Below are positions 45,750 to 52,747 of a DNA stretch of 64,000 nt, one piece after another. A model generated the notes under the pieces. It was not told where the DNA came from. It worked only from the letters and a program-made list of their open reading frames with translations, and did not search any database. The position numbers and the translations under genes were made by a program. Each line of letters opens with the position of its first letter. The first letter of the stretch is position 1. The DNA lies in the NCBI RefSeq assembly GCF_021233055.1, contig NZ_CP089538.1, positions 2,186,501-2,250,500 on the forward strand, in the 5' to 3' direction. This DNA comes from Spirosoma oryzicola. Lineage in GTDB: Bacteria; Bacteroidota; Bacteroidia; Cytophagales; Spirosomataceae.

Positions 45750-45866
45750 TTTCCTGGCGAGTGAGATACGGTCAATCACAATGAATTGACTTGTTCACTC
45801 AAAAGGCGTGAAAGCGGTTAATCCGTTCATCTGAAACTCATTCAAGACTTTAAGATCTTAATCATA

Positions 45867-46010
45867 ATGAATAAGCGCATCAACCAGTCAATAACCCCTT
45901 CGGCTAAAAAAGCCTATAAAACACCCAAGCTGAAAGTGCTGGGTAACGTGAAAAAGTTAACCTTAAAAGTCGGTTCTAACACCGATGGCTTTGGCGGTAC
46001 GTTCGTTTAA
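45867..46010 (+). CDS. Lasso peptide precursor (leader plus core)
   Basis: A 47-residue peptide, too short for ordinary ORF calling. Residues 17-32 (YKTPKLKVLGNVKKLT) match the lasso leader motif Y-x2-P-x-L-x3-G-x5-T exactly: Tyr17, Pro20, Leu22, Gly26 and Thr32. This is the segment bound by the PqqD-like recognition protein and cut by the B2 protease two residues after the Thr. Cleavage after Leu33 would release KVGSNTDGFGGTFV (14 residues), whose only acidic residue is Asp at core position 7. The genes immediately downstream encode B1, B2, a kinase and a nucleotidyltransferase, as in known lasso loci. The core is unusual: it starts with Lys and would form a seven-residue ring. If the cut is instead after Thr32, the ring would have eight residues. 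Confidence 0.9.
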   Translation: MNKRINQSITPSAKKAYKTPKLKVLGNVKKLTLKVGSNTDGFGGTFV

Positions 46011-46034
46011 TCGAAAAGAGTAGCCTAATTATAC

Positions 46035-46076
46035 TAGCTTGGTTTGTCGACAACTTGACGGACCAAGCTATTTTTG
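46035..46076 (+). terminator. Stem-loop between lasso precursor and biosynthetic genes
   Basis: The arms 46035-46048 and 46057-46070 pair over 14 positions, counting two G-U wobbles in RNA, around an 8-base loop, and are followed by tttttg. It sits 24 bases after the precursor stop and 32 bases before the B1 start. This is the position of a partial terminator that keeps precursor mRNA in excess over enzyme mRNA, as in many RiPP clusters. Confidence 0.85.
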
Positions 46077-46107
46077 TTAATTTCCAGCCTGTATCGTACT
46101 CTTTTAT

Positions 46108-46395
46108 ATGGATATTACACCCGATACTCGGATTCAGGTCGCTTCGAGTCAGTCTTCATCGGTTCTCGGTAATGAAACCGTTGTGTTAAATTACGAACTG
46201 GGTAATTATTATGAACTGAACGAGCTGGGAAGCTTTATTTGGTCACTTTTGCAGCAGGAGAAAACCCTGTCTGTAAAAGAAATCAAAGAAAGACTGCTCG
46301 ATGAATTTGAGGTAGAAGAAGCCGTTTGCCAGGAGGAACTAAACCACTTTTTAGAATCGCTTCTGAATGAGAAACTCATCGAAACGACAGCCTAG
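46108..46395 (+). CDS. PqqD family RiPP recognition protein (lasso B1)
   Basis: A 95-residue winged-helix PqqD-like domain, the RiPP recognition element. The pattern VVLNYELGNYYELNELGSFIW (about residues 25-45) is the family core, in which the strand after the turn binds the leader peptide, followed by the helices of SVKEIKERLLDEFEVEE and a C-terminal helix. In lasso loci B1 presents the precursor leader to the B2 protease and the cyclase. The gene's last 29 bases overlap the start of B2. Confidence 0.93.
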   Translation: MDITPDTRIQVASSQSSSVLGNETVVLNYELGNYYELNELGSFIWSLLQQEKTLSVKEIKERLLDEFEVEEAVCQEELNHFLESLLNEKLIETTA

Positions 46396-46807
46396 TCTTG
46401 TCAGGCTAGCGGCTTTAAGCGGTCGTAGAAAGCGGTTGTTGATCGAAGCTTTTCTGACGCTGGCCGTTTACAAAGGGCTACTACTTGTTTTACCCTTCAA
46501 ATTCTTTCTCAGGAAAGAACAGCCCGAATCTGTTTCTTCACCGACGCTTGACGAGCATTGTGTAAGCGACGTTGTTTGGGCGGTTCGTGTGGTGAGTAGC
46601 CGATTGCCACTCGGGTTTACCTGTCTGGTTCAGGCGCTAAGTGCTAAATGGTTACTGAAGCAAGACGCTAGTGTTCGTTTATGCATAGGCGTTCAAAAAA
46701 ACAGTACGCAGGATTTTTCGGCGCATGCTTGGCTTGTTTATCAACGTAGAATTATCCTTGGCGAACAGGAAGGGCAACCCTTTCAGCCGATTTTAGAATG
46801 GAGCTAA
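46367..46807 (+). CDS. Lasso peptide biosynthesis B2 protein (leader peptidase)
   Basis: A 146-residue transglutaminase-like cysteine protease. The N-terminal block LVRLAALSGRRKRLLIEAF with a hydrophobic stretch LAVYKGLLLVLPF is the standard start of free-standing B2 enzymes. The catalytic Cys86 is in GFTCLVQALSAKWLL and His120 is in SAHAWLVYQ, in the correct order and spacing. It removes the leader before ring closure. It overlaps the 3' end of the B1 gene and the 5' end of the kinase gene (10 bases), so the run is translationally coupled. Confidence 0.95.
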   Translation: MRNSSKRQPSLVRLAALSGRRKRLLIEAFLTLAVYKGLLLVLPFKFFLRKEQPESVSSPTLDEHCVSDVVWAVRVVSSRLPLGFTCLVQALSAKWLLKQDASVRLCIGVQKNSTQDFSAHAWLVYQRRIILGEQEGQPFQPILEWS

Positions 46808-47718
46808 GCAACTATTATTACACCGCCTATGGGTTAGCCATTAGTTCTGAAATCGCGCTGCCTCAACTGACGGAAATACAGCCAACAACAGTCGATTTAA
46901 CGATAAAGCGGGAGCAATTACCAGCGAGCCCGCCGTTGCATACCACGAAAGTTTACCGGAGCGGATTGAATGCCCAATTTGCCCGCAATGATTCGAATAA
47001 TCTGTGGCTCGATTGGTCGCCGTTGATGCGGTTTCTGGCGGTTGACGGCCATCAACTGACGCTGGACACCGACCAGACCGACGAAGAACTACTGGCGCTT
47101 TTTACCCTGAGCGAAGCGCTTGGGCTTATCCTTTTCCAGAAAGGATACTTTTTATTACACGGAAGCGCGATTCAACTCAACAACAAAGGCTTGGTTTTTC
47201 TGGGATTGCCCGGAGCGGGTAAATCAACAACCGTAGCGGCTTTTGCGCAACAGGGAATACCCGTGCTCAGCGATGATATGGTCTGTATTCGGTTTGATGA
47301 AGCCCAGAAGCCTTTGTTGATTCCCGCCTTTTCGCAGATTAAAATCTGGGAGAGCGCCGTGGAGGGTTTACAGCTTGACAAAACAAGCCTAACACCCGTG
47401 CGGGAGGGGCTGACTAAGTTTTCCTGGCACGAGTCCGTCGCGTTTGCGGAAGAAGCCGTTCCGCTGGAACGAATTTTTGTGCTGGAACCGCCCGACGGAG
47501 CAGAGCCTACGCCCAAGCAAGTGTCAAAAAGCCAGCTCCCAATCGAACTGCTCAATCATTTTCCCTTGCCTGACTTACTGCTGACCGGCCAGTCCCTGAA
47601 AGCGTATTTTGAAAAAAGTGCTGTGATAGCGTCGTCGATACCGCTTTTTAAGCTGAACCGGCCAGCCAACTTTGCCAAACTGCACGAGTTCGTTGCGTAT
47701 CTTAAAACTACCCTGTAA
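46798..47718 (+). CDS. HPr kinase-like protein of the lasso locus
   Basis: A 306-residue protein homologous to the C-terminal kinase domain of HPr kinase/phosphorylase. The P-loop GLPGAGKST is at 136-144 in the context HGSAIQLNNKGLVFLGLPG, with the following acidic pair Asp159-Asp160 (VLSDD) as in the family's metal/catalytic site. In paeninodin-type lasso clusters such kinases phosphorylate the C-terminal Ser of the precursor. Here the core ends ...GGTFV without a C-terminal Ser, so the substrate (Thr12 or Ser4 of the core, or another molecule) is open. Its ATG lies inside the B2 gene. Confidence 0.88.
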   Translation: MELSNYYYTAYGLAISSEIALPQLTEIQPTTVDLTIKREQLPASPPLHTTKVYRSGLNAQFARNDSNNLWLDWSPLMRFLAVDGHQLTLDTDQTDEELLALFTLSEALGLILFQKGYFLLHGSAIQLNNKGLVFLGLPGAGKSTTVAAFAQQGIPVLSDDMVCIRFDEAQKPLLIPAFSQIKIWESAVEGLQLDKTSLTPVREGLTKFSWHESVAFAEEAVPLERIFVLEPPDGAEPTPKQVSKSQLPIELLNHFPLPDLLLTGQSLKAYFEKSAVIASSIPLFKLNRPANFAKLHEFVAYLKTTL

Positions 47719-48897
47719 ATGAACGCCGATCATTCTCCCGAAATCCGGTTGTTGCAGCTGGTTTGCACGACGGATGTGCCGGTAGAAAAAAAAGAACAGC
47801 TGACTCGTTTTTTAAGCGAATACAAACTTGATTGGGATCGGTTGTACAGACTGGCCGACCGGCATCGGCTTACGCCTTTTTTGTACCAATCGCTGCAAAG
47901 CCTGCCGAACGTTCCCGATTCATTAGTAGCAGCTCTCCGGACTAGCTACCAGGTTGCAGCAGCTGATAACATGATCAAGCTGCACCAGTACCGATTGCTT
48001 GACAAACTCCTGACCGACAGCGGTATTGCGCATATTGCCTTCAAAGGAATTTACCTGGCCGAGCATTGCTACCCAGTGGGAAGTCTGCGGATTAGCGGAG
48101 ATCTTGACGTGCTAGTTCGCGTGGAGGACGCCTTCAGGACCATTGAGCTGTTACGCGCCAACCAGTACGAGCTGAACCAAAATCACACGCTTTACTACCA
48201 GGATGGCGAGCAACGCTTGTTGACCGAATTGTCGGAGGTGAGCTTGTTCAAACCTTTTTTCAATAACAACTATTTCGACGTTGACCTTCACTGGAAACTG
48301 CTGTGTTTCAATAAAGATTATGCCTCCTTTGAACTAGACGACCTGCTGACGCAGGCCGATTACCAGACAGAAGTACAGGTTATTTTGCTGGTGACCCACC
48401 ACGGCGTGACAAATATCTGGCAGCAGTTGTATTACATCAATGATCTTTATTTTTTGCTTAAAGACAAGGATATCAACTGGTCGTGGCTATTGGCGGAGAT
48501 GCGCCGTTATGGCATGGAGCAAATTTTTCTGGTCGGTCTGTACTGGTGTCAGCAAATCTGGAAATTACCGGTACCCGCATCTGTGCAGACATTGGTAGAC
48601 GCGGAAAGTGTACGACAACTGGCAGCTCGTTACGAAAAAAACTGGGAAGCCGACGAGCCACTAGCTTTCAGTAAGCTTGTGCTGAGCCAGATGACCTATT
48701 TTTCGAAAGCGCAAACGCAATTTGGTAAGCGGCTGCGCATTTTCACGACCTTTGGCACGAGCCGCGTATTTCGGGCGAGTACGTTTAAAATCGGTAAGCA
48801 GCTGATTTACGTTCCGAAAGAGCTTGGGTTCGTGACCGTATTTGTTCGGGCGATGCGTTCCTTGTCCCGGTTTTTCCCGGCTACCCGCTCAGCGTAG
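47719..48897 (+). CDS. Nucleotidyltransferase family protein of the lasso locus
   Basis: A 392-residue protein of the PF14907-like nucleotidyltransferase group. The fold signature is seen in AFKGIYLAEHCYPVGSLRISGDLDVLVR: FKG at 108-110 and the catalytic DxD (Asp128, Asp130). A helical C-terminal domain follows. Such genes accompany HprK-like kinases in Bacillus and Bacteroidota lasso clusters and have been linked to further decoration of phosphorylated lasso peptides; the chemistry here is not known. The start codon directly follows the stop of the kinase gene (0-base spacing). Confidence 0.88.
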   Translation: MNADHSPEIRLLQLVCTTDVPVEKKEQLTRFLSEYKLDWDRLYRLADRHRLTPFLYQSLQSLPNVPDSLVAALRTSYQVAAADNMIKLHQYRLLDKLLTDSGIAHIAFKGIYLAEHCYPVGSLRISGDLDVLVRVEDAFRTIELLRANQYELNQNHTLYYQDGEQRLLTELSEVSLFKPFFNNNYFDVDLHWKLLCFNKDYASFELDDLLTQADYQTEVQVILLVTHHGVTNIWQQLYYINDLYFLLKDKDINWSWLLAEMRRYGMEQIFLVGLYWCQQIWKLPVPASVQTLVDAESVRQLAARYEKNWEADEPLAFSKLVLSQMTYFSKAQTQFGKRLRIFTTFGTSRVFRASTFKIGKQLIYVPKELGFVTVFVRAMRSLSRFFPATRSA

Positions 48898-48898
48898 G

Positions 48899-49555
48899 TC
48901 ACGGGTAAAAACCTGCCTGCATCGCGATGGTCTCCCAGGAAAAAGGAAGCCACTGGTCGCTACCGTCATCGAACACTTCGGTAGCTGATTCGCAGGCAAA
49001 CAACTTATAATCGAACTTAGGGTAATTGTTGACCAGGTAGCCTGGGTAGTAGTAGATCTTGTGGTTAAAACGGGCGTGATTGATTTTCTGGAGCATCAGG
49101 AATTTTCCCAAGCTCTGTTTGCGGTAGGCTGGATGGTAGAAATTCATAATTCCCGCAATGCTTTCCAGACCAGCATCGAAGATCCCGGCGGCAATCAACA
49201 TGCCTTTATCGCGTACTTCAACAACGTTCGTATCGAACAAATTATAGGTAGCACCAGCCAGTAGGCAGGACTCAACCGATTCGGGAGCATCAAAATCGAT
49301 GGACTGTCGATAAAGGCTATACAACCCTTCCAGTTCCTGAGTAAGTGAGAAAGGTTTTACCGATACCGAATAGATTTCGTTTATTCGAAGCAATCGTCGT
49401 TGCTTTGTTCCAAACTGAACATTGGGGAGCACAAGACGCAGCCAGTGCACCGAATAAAATGTATCATCGAAAAATACGTAGCGACAGGTAAACAGATCCT
49501 GTTGCATTCGAAAATAGCCCTTGCTAAGGCAAAAATCCAATTTACTTCCTTTCAT
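48899..49555 (-). CDS. ATE/Bpt-like aminoacyl-tRNA-protein transferase homologue (GNAT fold)
   Basis: A 218-residue protein that resembles bacterial leucyl/arginyl-tRNA-protein transferases (Bpt/ATE): the N-terminal half with GYFRMQQDLFTCRY and QRRLLRINEIYSVSV, then the GNAT-type core (AAGIFDAGLESIAGIMNFYHP, SLGKFLMLQKINHARFN) and the diagnostic KIYYYPGYLVNNYPKFDYK. The N-terminal Cys pair of the family is reduced to single Cys residues. Known members attach Leu or Arg to protein N-termini from aminoacyl-tRNA. It is convergent with the lasso nucleotidyltransferase; the two stop codons are adjacent (gap of 1 base). A role in the lasso pathway is speculation. Confidence 0.75.
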   Translation of the reverse strand: MKGSKLDFCLSKGYFRMQQDLFTCRYVFFDDTFYSVHWLRLVLPNVQFGTKQRRLLRINEIYSVSVKPFSLTQELEGLYSLYRQSIDFDAPESVESCLLAGATYNLFDTNVVEVRDKGMLIAAGIFDAGLESIAGIMNFYHPAYRKQSLGKFLMLQKINHARFNHKIYYYPGYLVNNYPKFDYKLFACESATEVFDDGSDQWLPFSWETIAMQAGFYP

Positions 49556-49744
49556 TGTTGGCAGGCTCGTTCATCATTAGTTGATGCGTAGGTTAAGTTA
49601 AGCCCGGCGGCCTAAAAATCCCAATCTTTATGCGTCTAATTACCGAGACACGCATGTACGAGTTGATTGATAAGGTGGCATCCATCACGCAGCGTTGGGC
49701 ATAAAAATATGCGTTAACTGCTGGATAAGTACGACATTTGCGGT

Positions 49745-50278
49745 ATGAAACATTCACGTTTACTCTTGCTCGTCACCGGTTTGCTCGCGGCCTGTGGCGG
49801 TTCCGAACAAAAAAAGGACAAACCCACCGAAGTTATAGCATCCACCGCCGATTCGGTTGGTGCAGCACCGAAGCGCCAGAACTGCCAGTCGATTATAGGA
49901 GCCGAACGATTGGGTAAAGCCAACGAGTATCAGGAGTCGGCGAAACCGCTAAAAGTTACGATTACGCTAGAGCAGGATACCAGTGCAACGCAAACGACCA
50001 AGGGCTGTTACTTTAATAATATGGTTACGGTGCTGGCGAACAAAAAGTCAGGGAGCCGAGTGTTCAAGCGAACGCTGACTAAAGACGACCTGGTGTACTT
50101 TACCAAAAACGATACACCCATTGAAGAAGCTGTCCTGCAAAATACGCTCTACAAACCAACCTTCAACGGGCAGAAATACATTACGCTAACCATGCGGCTG
50201 ATGGAGCCGGTTAGCAAGAAAACGTCGGACTATACGGTCTATATGAATTATTTCGGAGAGATCGTCAAGGTACGCTAG
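49745..50278 (+). CDS. Hypothetical lipoprotein
   Basis: A 177-residue predicted lipoprotein: signal peptide MKHSRLLLLVTGLLAACGGS with lipobox LAAC (Cys17). The mature part begins with a charged linker and contains a beta-rich domain with two cysteines (RQNCQSIIGAERLGKANEYQ and TTKGCYFNN) that could form a disulfide. There is no recognised family. It lies between the transferase-like gene and the DUF1264 gene, in the stretch that separates the lasso B genes from the cyclase. Confidence 0.7.
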   Translation: MKHSRLLLLVTGLLAACGGSEQKKDKPTEVIASTADSVGAAPKRQNCQSIIGAERLGKANEYQESAKPLKVTITLEQDTSATQTTKGCYFNNMVTVLANKKSGSRVFKRTLTKDDLVYFTKNDTPIEEAVLQNTLYKPTFNGQKYITLTMRLMEPVSKKTSDYTVYMNYFGEIVKVR

Positions 50279-50320
50279 GCGCTATCCTTGAAGGTTTTTG
50301 CCAACGCTTTTTGGCCGTTA

Positions 50321-50533
50321 TCAGACCGGAATCCCCAAATGACGAAGGACCGTCTGAAGCTTTTTCCAGACAAGTCGTTGATCGTTGGTGCTAACGGCTG
50401 GTGGCGTGCTGGTGGATGAATTTGGTATAACTGGCGTTCGATATTGCTTTAAATTGTGTTTGTTACGTTGAGCTTTCATGTGGATGAGCGTCTTTTTTGT
50501 AAGAACTTTTTTAGTCTTGTTACGGGTATTCAT
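50321..50533 (-). CDS. Small basic hypothetical protein (doubtful)
   Basis: A 70-residue very basic frame (many Lys, Arg, Asn; MNTRNKTKKVLTKKTLIHMK at the N-terminus) in the 467-base gap 50279-50745. It has a clean ATG but no domain, no signal peptide and no convincing upstream ribosome-binding context. It may be a real small protein or just a chance frame. Confidence 0.35.
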   Translation of the reverse strand: MNTRNKTKKVLTKKTLIHMKAQRNKHNLKQYRTPVIPNSSTSTPPAVSTNDQRLVWKKLQTVLRHLGIPV

Positions 50534-50656
50534 CTAATGAATTTGTTTATTAAACGCGCTTAAATGTTTTCAATGGTAATTTTTTGTAAACTAAAAAAGG
50601 CGTAGTATTTATCAAGTGCAGACTTGTTGATAGACGGGATAAGGCCTATAAAACAA

Positions 50657-50687
50657 CGGTTAGCGGAGCCCGTAAGCTCACTAACCG
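50657..50687 (+). repeat. Stem-loop upstream of the DUF1264 lipoprotein gene
   Basis: The arms 50657-50663 (cggttag) and 50681-50687 (ctaaccg) pair, with inner gagc/gctc pairing, about 60 bases ahead of the ATG at 50746. It could be an mRNA leader structure or a terminator of an upstream transcript. Confidence 0.4.
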
Positions 50688-50745
50688 ATCAGGGGGATGC
50701 GTATTGTTCACATAACGGGTTACCTACTGAAAAGCCTGCTCCGTT

Positions 50746-51519
50746 ATGCAAAAATCCGTTCTGCGCGTTGCCCCTGCGCTGTTTAGCTTTCTTCTGTTGT
50801 TAAGTTGTGGTGGCGATAACACATCGTCGAATGTTCAATCGCCCGGTGCGGAAAAAGCGGGGAAAACCAACGTTCTTGAAGCGGGCGCTGATCTTCTTCA
50901 GGACAAAACACCGCTCTCTAAGCTTAATATGTACCTGGATGGTTTTCACTTCTACAACGGAGACACAAAGGCTCAGATGGAAGCGCATCACTACTGTACT
51001 AAAATCAACGAGGACCTGACTCAGTGCATTATTTACGACGGGAACACCGACAAGGCGAAAATCATGGGAGTCGAGTATATCGTCTCCGAAAAGCTGTTCA
51101 AGACGTTACCAGCCGAAGAAAGAAAGCTTTGGCACAGTCATGTATACGAAGTGAAATCGGGAGAACTGATTGCACCGGGTCTGCCCGACGTGGCGGAGCA
51201 TGAATTGATGGAGGAGTTGGTATCGACCTATGGCAAGACATTTCATACCTGGCATACCGACCAGGATCTAACCCTGCCGATGGGGCATCCACTAATCATG
51301 ATGGGGTTTACCAAAGACGGTATGCTTGATCCAACGATGCTGAAAGAACGCGACGAACGGTTTAAGGTATCAAGCGAAAAAAAAAGGAAAAATCGGGCCG
51401 ACATCCCAACGCCCGCTATTCAACCCGGAGCTAATGCCTGGCAACAGGGTGAGATTCGTCAGCTAAAAATAGACAATACCGCGCAAGGCGGCCACCATCA
51501 TTCGTCTCCCAATCGATAG
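50746..51519 (+). CDS. DUF1264 (oil-body-associated protein-like) lipoprotein
   Basis: A 257-residue predicted lipoprotein; the signal peptide ends LLLSCGGD with lipobox Cys21. The rest matches DUF1264, the family that includes plant oil-body-associated proteins: LNMYLDGFHFYNGDTKAQMEAHHYC, a region CIIYDGNTDKAKIMGVEYIVSEKLF, the LWHSHVYEVKSGELIAPGLP block and a C-terminal HTWHTDQDLTLPMGHP. Many conserved His residues suggest metal binding, but no activity is established. It is the bacterial, membrane-attached form of a family best known from plants. It lies between the lasso B operon and the cyclase gene. Confidence 0.85.
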   Translation: MQKSVLRVAPALFSFLLLLSCGGDNTSSNVQSPGAEKAGKTNVLEAGADLLQDKTPLSKLNMYLDGFHFYNGDTKAQMEAHHYCTKINEDLTQCIIYDGNTDKAKIMGVEYIVSEKLFKTLPAEERKLWHSHVYEVKSGELIAPGLPDVAEHELMEELVSTYGKTFHTWHTDQDLTLPMGHPLIMMGFTKDGMLDPTMLKERDERFKVSSEKKRKNRADIPTPAIQPGANAWQQGEIRQLKIDNTAQGGHHHSSPNR

Positions 51520-51588
51520 CGAGTTGAGCTAACAGATGCTCTTCGGTGTCTTTAGAACGAATCAGGCTACGTCCGGGTAATTATGACA

Positions 51589-51640
51589 GTACCGTAGCCA
51601 GATCGACCAATGCGGATATTGGTCAATCTGGCTACGGTAC
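51589..51640. repeat. 23-bp near-perfect inverted repeat
   Basis: The arms 51589-51611 and 51618-51640 are complementary at 22 of 23 positions around a 6-base loop (gcggat). It lies 70 bases past the DUF1264 stop and 87 bases before the stop of the convergent SDR gene. A second small stem follows (51644-51648 with 51653-51657). Neither has a T-run. It could be a bidirectional terminator, or a protein-binding palindrome or remnant of a mobile end. Confidence 0.8.
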
Positions 51641-51726
51641 CATGCCTTATACAAGGCTTAGTCGGTCTCAATACACGTTTTCGCTTAACAAGGGCAAATG
51701 TCTTGTTACCGTTATGAGCGCAATAC

Positions 51727-52623
51727 TTATACCATAGGTTTACCGCCCGTAACTCCGTAAATCATTCCGGTGATGTAACTTCCTTCCTGTGAGGCTAGTA
51801 ACACATAAACCGGGGCTAATTCGATGGGTTGCGCTGGACGCTTGAAATAACTTTCTTCGCCGAATTTCTTGAATTTCTCTTCCGGCATGGTTGATGGAAT
51901 CAGCGGTGTCCAGACGGGGCCGGGAGCTACCGCATTCACCCGGATTCCCTGTTCGATAGCCGCTTCCGCAAACGCTTTGGTGAAGTTGGCTATAGCCGCT
52001 TTGGTGGCTGCGTAGGCCAGCAGTTGTGAACTCGGCTGATACGCTTGAATCGACGTGGTATTGATGATCGAACCACCGGGTTTCATATGTTGCATGGCCG
52101 CCTTGCACAGGTAAAACATGGCGAAAACGTTGGTTCGAAACGTTCTTTCGATTTCATCCGACGCTACCTCGTCAATCGATTCGCGGGCCATTTGAAAAGC
52201 GGCATTGTTAACCAGAATATCCAGTTGCCCCCATTCATCAATCGCTTTCTGAATCAGTTCCTGGCAGTGCGCTTCCTCCTGAATATCGCCCTTGACGATA
52301 ATGGCTTTCTGGCCTGACTCCTCTACCAGCCGCGCTGTTTCCTGAGCGTCTTTATCTTCCTCCAGATACGAAATCAAAACATCGGCTCCTTCGCGGGCAT
52401 AAGCCAACGCGACGGCCCGGCCAATACCGCTGTCGGCACCGGTAATGATTGCTTTGCGACCCGTTAATTTGCCACTGCCTTTATAAGATTGTTCGCCGTA
52501 ATCAGCCATTGGGTTCATTTCGGCGTCCCGACCGGGATAATCGATTGCCTGCTGCTGCTCAAAAGGCGGTTTTGGGTACTGCTCACGTGGGTCCTGACTC
52601 TGGGTTAGATCTGTTGTTGCCAT
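51727..52623 (-). CDS. SDR family oxidoreductase, YhdF/YghA-like
   Basis: About 298 residues from the ATG at 52623 (MATTDLTQSQDPREQYPKPP; the frame opens 42 bases upstream). This is the long-N-terminus SDR group: an extra 45-residue hydrophilic tail (PPFEQQQAIDYPGRDAEMNP) before the Rossmann fold. The cofactor motif is TGADSGIGRAVA, with NNAAFQ in place of the usual NNAG, and the catalytic set is Ser (NTTSIQ), Tyr-x3-Lys in YAATKAA, ending with GMIYGVTGGKPMV. Related enzymes are NAD(P)-dependent aldehyde/alcohol or glucose dehydrogenases, often stress-linked. Confidence 0.9.
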   Translation of the reverse strand: MATTDLTQSQDPREQYPKPPFEQQQAIDYPGRDAEMNPMADYGEQSYKGSGKLTGRKAIITGADSGIGRAVALAYAREGADVLISYLEEDKDAQETARLVEESGQKAIIVKGDIQEEAHCQELIQKAIDEWGQLDILVNNAAFQMARESIDEVASDEIERTFRTNVFAMFYLCKAAMQHMKPGGSIINTTSIQAYQPSSQLLAYAATKAAIANFTKAFAEAAIEQGIRVNAVAPGPVWTPLIPSTMPEEKFKKFGEESYFKRPAQPIELAPVYVLLASQEGSYITGMIYGVTGGKPMV

Positions 52624-52747
52624 GAAATTTGCGGTTAAACTATACTCGGCATAGTTGCCATTCACTGTCTACATTGAGATATCCTAAACAGTGACTTATT
52701 TAATTAACCGGCCAGCGCCGAAAAGGATTAGCCTAATTTGACGGTAG

